NCBI GenBank assembly: GCA_003132265.1
Contig: PKXE01000085.1
Coordinates: 5,960 to 14,219 of the forward strand
DNA length: 8,260 nt
Source: Candidatus Dormiibacterota bacterium
GTDB taxonomy: Bacteria; Chloroflexota; Dormibacteria; Aeolococcales; Bog-877
Reading direction: 5' to 3'
Shown here: positions 6,020 to 8,260 of the stretch, one piece after another
Position numbering within the stretch: the first letter of the stretch is position 1
How the letters are laid out: every line of letters begins with the position of its first letter
Notes under the pieces: generated by a model
The model's input: the letters and a program-made list of their open reading frames with translations, nothing else
Told to the model about the DNA's origin: nothing
Database searches by the model: none
Position numbers and translations under genes: made by a program

Positions 6020-7299
6020 AGCCGCCCCCGGGAAGTAACGGCGCGGGTCCGGGCGACGCCATCGCCTTCCTGTCGCTGCATGCCTCGCCCCTGGCTCGGC
6101 TGGGCCAGCGGGAGAACGGGGGCCTCAGTGTGTACGTCCGCTCGGTCTGCGAGGAGCTCGGTGCCCGCGGCGTCCACACGGACGTCTTCGTCCGCCGCAC
6201 CGATCCCGACGAGCCGGACGAGCAAGCGATGGGCCCCCGCAGCCGGGTGGTAGCCGTCAACGCCGGCCCTGCACGAAGGCTCTCCAAGCACCAGCTGCCC
6301 AACACCCGCGAGGAGTACCTCCAGGGAGTCCGCCACTTCATGCAGCAGTCCGGGCGACGCTACCTTGCGGTCCACAGCCACTACTGGCTTACCGTCGACG
6401 TGGCGGCGGAACTCGCCGAACAGCTGGGAGTGCCCTGGCTGCACACCGCCCACACCCTGGCCGCCGTCAAGGGTGAGTACGGCTTCAACGGAGACGGCCC
6501 CCAGCGGCTCCTGGCTGAGCACCGGGCGGTCTCGGCGGGGGCCCGGCTGGTGGCCAACACTCCGGGCGAGGCGCACGGGCTGGAGCGGCTCTACGGGGCC
6601 CGCCAGGGACAGTTAGTGGTCGCCCCGCCGGGGGTGGACCTGGTCAGGTTCCAGCCCCGCGATCCCGATCGGCTGCGGCGCCGCCTGAAACTGGTTGGGC
6701 GCAAGGTGGTCCTCTTCGCCGGGCGCCTGGAGCCGCTCAAGGGGCCGGACACCCTCTTGGACGCCTTCGCCGCTATGGTCAAGCGGGATGACGTCCAGGA
6801 GCCGGTCCAGCTCCTCTTCGTGGGCGACGTCAGCAGCGACGGTGCCCAGGTCGACCAGCGGGGAGAATTGGAGGCGAGACGGCTCACCCTGGGGCTGGCC
6901 GACCGCGTCTGCTTCCTGGGAGCCCAGCCCCAGGACCGGCTGGCCTTGCTTTACTGTCTGGCCGACGTGGTGGTGGTGCCGTCCCACACCGAGTCGTTCG
7001 GGCTGGTGGCGCTGGAGGCCCAGGCCTGCGGGACTCCGGTGGTGGCCGCCTCGGTGGGCGGCTTGCGCGACGTGGTCGCCCACGGCCGGACGGGATACCT
7101 GGTGGAGGGCCACAACCCAACTGACTACGCCGACGCGATCGCCAAGGTCATCTCAGCGCCCCGCGAGGCCCAGTTGCAGATGCGCCAGGCCGCCTGGAGG
7201 CGGGCCCAGAGCTTCACCTGGGAAAGAACCGTCGACCTGCTCCTCCCAGAGTACGGGCTGCCAGCCGGCCTGGTGGCCGTGGCCGGCCGCCAGGGCTGA
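6016..7299 (+). CDS. GT4 family glycosyltransferase, MshA-like
   Basis: This retaining GT-B enzyme of 427 residues closely resembles MshA, which joins GlcNAc from UDP-GlcNAc to 1-L-myo-inositol-1-phosphate in the first step of mycothiol synthesis. Seen: SLHASPLARLG (20-30) and GGLSVYV (35-41; MshA usually has GGMNVYV), SKHQLP (90-95), VHSHYW (119-124), HTAHTLAAVK (143-152), VANTPGEA (179-186), PPGVDLVRFQP (204-214), the donor phosphate-binding GRLEPLKGPDTLLDAF (236-251, Arg237 and Lys242) and the E-x7-E motif Glu326-Glu334 (ESFGLVALE). It starts at TTG 6016, overlapping the previous stop by 4 nt, with GGAGGAG at 6004-6010. No mshB, mshC or mshD is in view, so mycothiol synthesis is not established; related GT4 enzymes glycosylate other acceptors. 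The fold is certain, the substrate is inferred. Confidence 0.88.
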   Translation: MKPPPGSNGAGPGDAIAFLSLHASPLARLGQRENGGLSVYVRSVCEELGARGVHTDVFVRRTDPDEPDEQAMGPRSRVVAVNAGPARRLSKHQLPNTREEYLQGVRHFMQQSGRRYLAVHSHYWLTVDVAAELAEQLGVPWLHTAHTLAAVKGEYGFNGDGPQRLLAEHRAVSAGARLVANTPGEAHGLERLYGARQGQLVVAPPGVDLVRFQPRDPDRLRRRLKLVGRKVVLFAGRLEPLKGPDTLLDAFAAMVKRDDVQEPVQLLFVGDVSSDGAQVDQRGELEARRLTLGLADRVCFLGAQPQDRLALLYCLADVVVVPSHTESFGLVALEAQACGTPVVAASVGGLRDVVAHGRTGYLVEGHNPTDYADAIAKVISAPREAQLQMRQAAWRRAQSFTWERTVDLLLPEYGLPAGLVAVAGRQG

Positions 7300-7328
7300 A
7301 GCGGCCCGTTCCGCGCCCTAGTTCAGCC
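7294..7328. terminator. Symmetric hairpin at a convergent gene junction, possible bidirectional terminator
   Basis: GGCTGAA (7294-7300) and TTCAGCC (7322-7328) form a perfect 7-bp inverted repeat, and inside it GCGG (7301-7304) can pair with CCGC (7311-7314). Each arm contains the stop codon of one of the two convergent genes. There is no T-run on either strand, so intrinsic termination is uncertain. Confidence 0.4.
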
Positions 7329-8195
7329 GGCCCAGATCCCGACGGCCAGGAGAACGGAGCTGGCCGCCAGCAGCAATTGCAGCTGGCGCACGGCGCGGAC
7401 CCGGAGGGCGGGTTCGGCGGAGCTGGAGTTGCGCAGCGGCCCTTCGGCGAGGGGGGCCAGCAACCAGGGCAGGAAGCATTCCGCCCCGTCCAGGCCGGGC
7501 ACCGTGATCAGGAGGGGTACTGCCAGGGACAGCACGAGCAGCCCGTGGAACAGGGTTCGGGATCCTTTCTCGCTGAGCCCGGCCACCGAGCTGAGCCGCC
7601 CGGCGCCAGGGTCCGTTGGCAGATCGCGGATCCGGGCCAAGAGCCAGATCGCGGCCGCCAGGCTGGCGGGCAGGATGGCCGCCACCAGCCCCAGCCAGGG
7701 AAGACGACCCAGCTCCACCAAGACAGTCCCCCAGCCGGCGAGGAGTTCAGCCGCGGCGAGCGCGAGGAGCGGCTCCAGGCCACGGACGTGAGTCGGGGCT
7801 GAGGGCCGGGCCACGACGAGGGCGGCGGCGCAGCCCAGGGCCCCGAGCGCCAGCAGCCACCAGGCGGTCGTGGCGGCGAGCCAGACACCGAGCACTCCCG
7901 CGCCGGCGAGCCAGGCGACGGTTGAGCGGGGGATCTGCCGAAGGGCGGGCCAGCCGGGGACCTGGACCCGCGTCAGGCCTTGGTCGCCGGGACTGCGTCT
8001 GAGTCCCTCCAGGCCCAGCCCGAGGGCGAGGGCGACACCCAGGGCGCCCAGGCTCCTGCCGGCCGGCACCACGCTGAAATGGGTGGCGACGCCGGTCCCC
8101 ACCACGACCGGAGCGACGGCGCTCGCCAGGAGGCCCGCCTGCGGAGGCCAATGGGGACGGTCCCACCGGGAGCTCCGCCCGCGCTCAGCCCTCAT
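7323..8195 (-). CDS. UbiA/MenA-like polytopic membrane protein with degenerate active-site motif
   Basis: The 290-residue protein has eight or nine hydrophobic segments (about 21-38, 46-64, 93-108, 112-128, 140-161, 166-188, 213-232, 271-289, possibly 240-250). Length and layout match UbiA-superfamily prenyltransferases, especially MenA, which attaches a polyprenyl chain to 1,4-dihydroxy-2-naphthoate in menaquinone synthesis. Supporting segments: RPHWPPQ...SAVAPVVVGTGVA at the N-terminus, and ILPASLAAAIWLLARIRDLPTDPGAGR (174-200), which lines up with the second Asp-rich motif (NNxRDxxTDxxxGKRTL); Asp191 and Asp195 remain but Asn is lost. The first motif, NDxxDxxxG, expected near 60-75, is replaced by LEGLRRSPGD. 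It may be a divergent or inactive relative. ATG 8195 is the first possible start and has no Shine-Dalgarno; overlap with an upstream gene may provide coupling. Confidence 0.7.
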   Translation of the reverse strand: MRAERGRSSRWDRPHWPPQAGLLASAVAPVVVGTGVATHFSVVPAGRSLGALGVALALGLGLEGLRRSPGDQGLTRVQVPGWPALRQIPRSTVAWLAGAGVLGVWLAATTAWWLLALGALGCAAALVVARPSAPTHVRGLEPLLALAAAELLAGWGTVLVELGRLPWLGLVAAILPASLAAAIWLLARIRDLPTDPGAGRLSSVAGLSEKGSRTLFHGLLVLSLAVPLLITVPGLDGAECFLPWLLAPLAEGPLRNSSSAEPALRVRAVRQLQLLLAASSVLLAVGIWAG

Positions 8196-8260
8196 CCAGG
8201 GAGAGAGGGTAGTCGGCCGAAGCGAGCCGAGCCCGCCCCTGGCTCAACCGCCGACAAAGC
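8185..8260 (-). CDS. Possible 3' end of an upstream minus-strand gene, partial
   Basis: From the right edge a minus-strand frame runs open for 24 codons to a TGA at 8185-8187, ending ADYPLSLDEG. About three quarters of its third positions are G or C, as expected for coding sequence here. It would overlap the start of the UbiA-like gene by 11 nt, which would explain why that gene lacks its own ribosome binding site. Another minus frame is also open to the edge and ends in a TGA overlapping the ATG (ATGA, 8192-8195), but its third-position G+C is lower. The fragment is too short to identify, and no function is proposed. Confidence 0.35.
   Translation of the reverse strand, partial: LCRRLSQGRARLASADYPLSLDEG

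Noticed and set aside
7285..7306. GGCCGC/GCGGCC hairpin with a 10-nt loop at the end of the MshA-like gene
   Set aside because: It competes with the larger symmetric hairpin at 7294-7328, lies mostly in coding sequence and has no T-run.
8224..8245. GAGCC/GGCTC inverted repeat near the right edge
   Set aside because: Five-base arms with a 12-nt loop are expected by chance in DNA this rich in G+C, and the stretch is probably coding.

Overview
The window is about two-thirds G+C, densely coded, and has the classic bacterial origin layout: 3' end of dnaA, a 270-bp gap holding a candidate oriC, then dnaN, recF and a DUF721/DciA gene on the + strand. The base composition and the dnaA-[oriC]-dnaN-recF-DUF721 order resemble Actinomycetota and other high-GC Terrabacteria (Chloroflexota- or Dormibacterota-type lineages). 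gyrB and gyrA, which usually follow in Actinomycetota, are absent here. I cannot fix the phylum from the sequence alone.

Layout. 1-771: C-terminal half of DnaA (sensor I, arginine-finger box, sensor II, DNA-binding domain IV). 772-1041: non-coding, with three same-strand DnaA-box-like sites, one opposite-strand site and a CTA-triplet tract next to the most A+T-rich stretch (candidate DnaA-trio/unwinding element). 1042-3672: dnaN, recF and DUF721, a tight replication/repair operon (22-nt gap, then 13-nt overlap). 3605-4828: a minus-strand GT28/MGDG-synthase-like glycosyltransferase whose 3' end overlaps the DUF721 gene tail to tail by 68 bp. 4829-4993: divergent intergenic region with two perfect short inverted repeats. 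4994-7299: a two-gene operon, a GNAT/FemAB-like (Acetyltransf_6) protein and a GT4 glycosyltransferase closely resembling MshA, joined by a 4-nt overlap. 7300-7322: short convergent junction inside a symmetric hairpin. 7323-8195: a minus-strand polytopic membrane protein with the architecture of UbiA/MenA prenyltransferases but without the first Asp-rich motif. 8185-8260: probable 3' tail of one more minus-strand gene.

How the genes work together. The left half starts and sustains chromosome replication: DnaA opens the origin, DciA is expected to help place the helicase, the beta clamp tethers polymerase, and RecF repairs gapped forks. The right half concerns membranes and small-molecule glycosides: a lipid-type glycosyltransferase, a coupled acyl-/aminoacyltransferase-like protein plus MshA-like enzyme, and a quinone-prenyltransferase-like protein. 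No RNA genes, insertion sequences, CRISPR arrays or phage genes were seen. The most noteworthy items are the possible DnaA-trio origin, the MshA-like enzyme with an apparently retained inositol-phosphate pocket, and the degenerate MenA/UbiA homologue.
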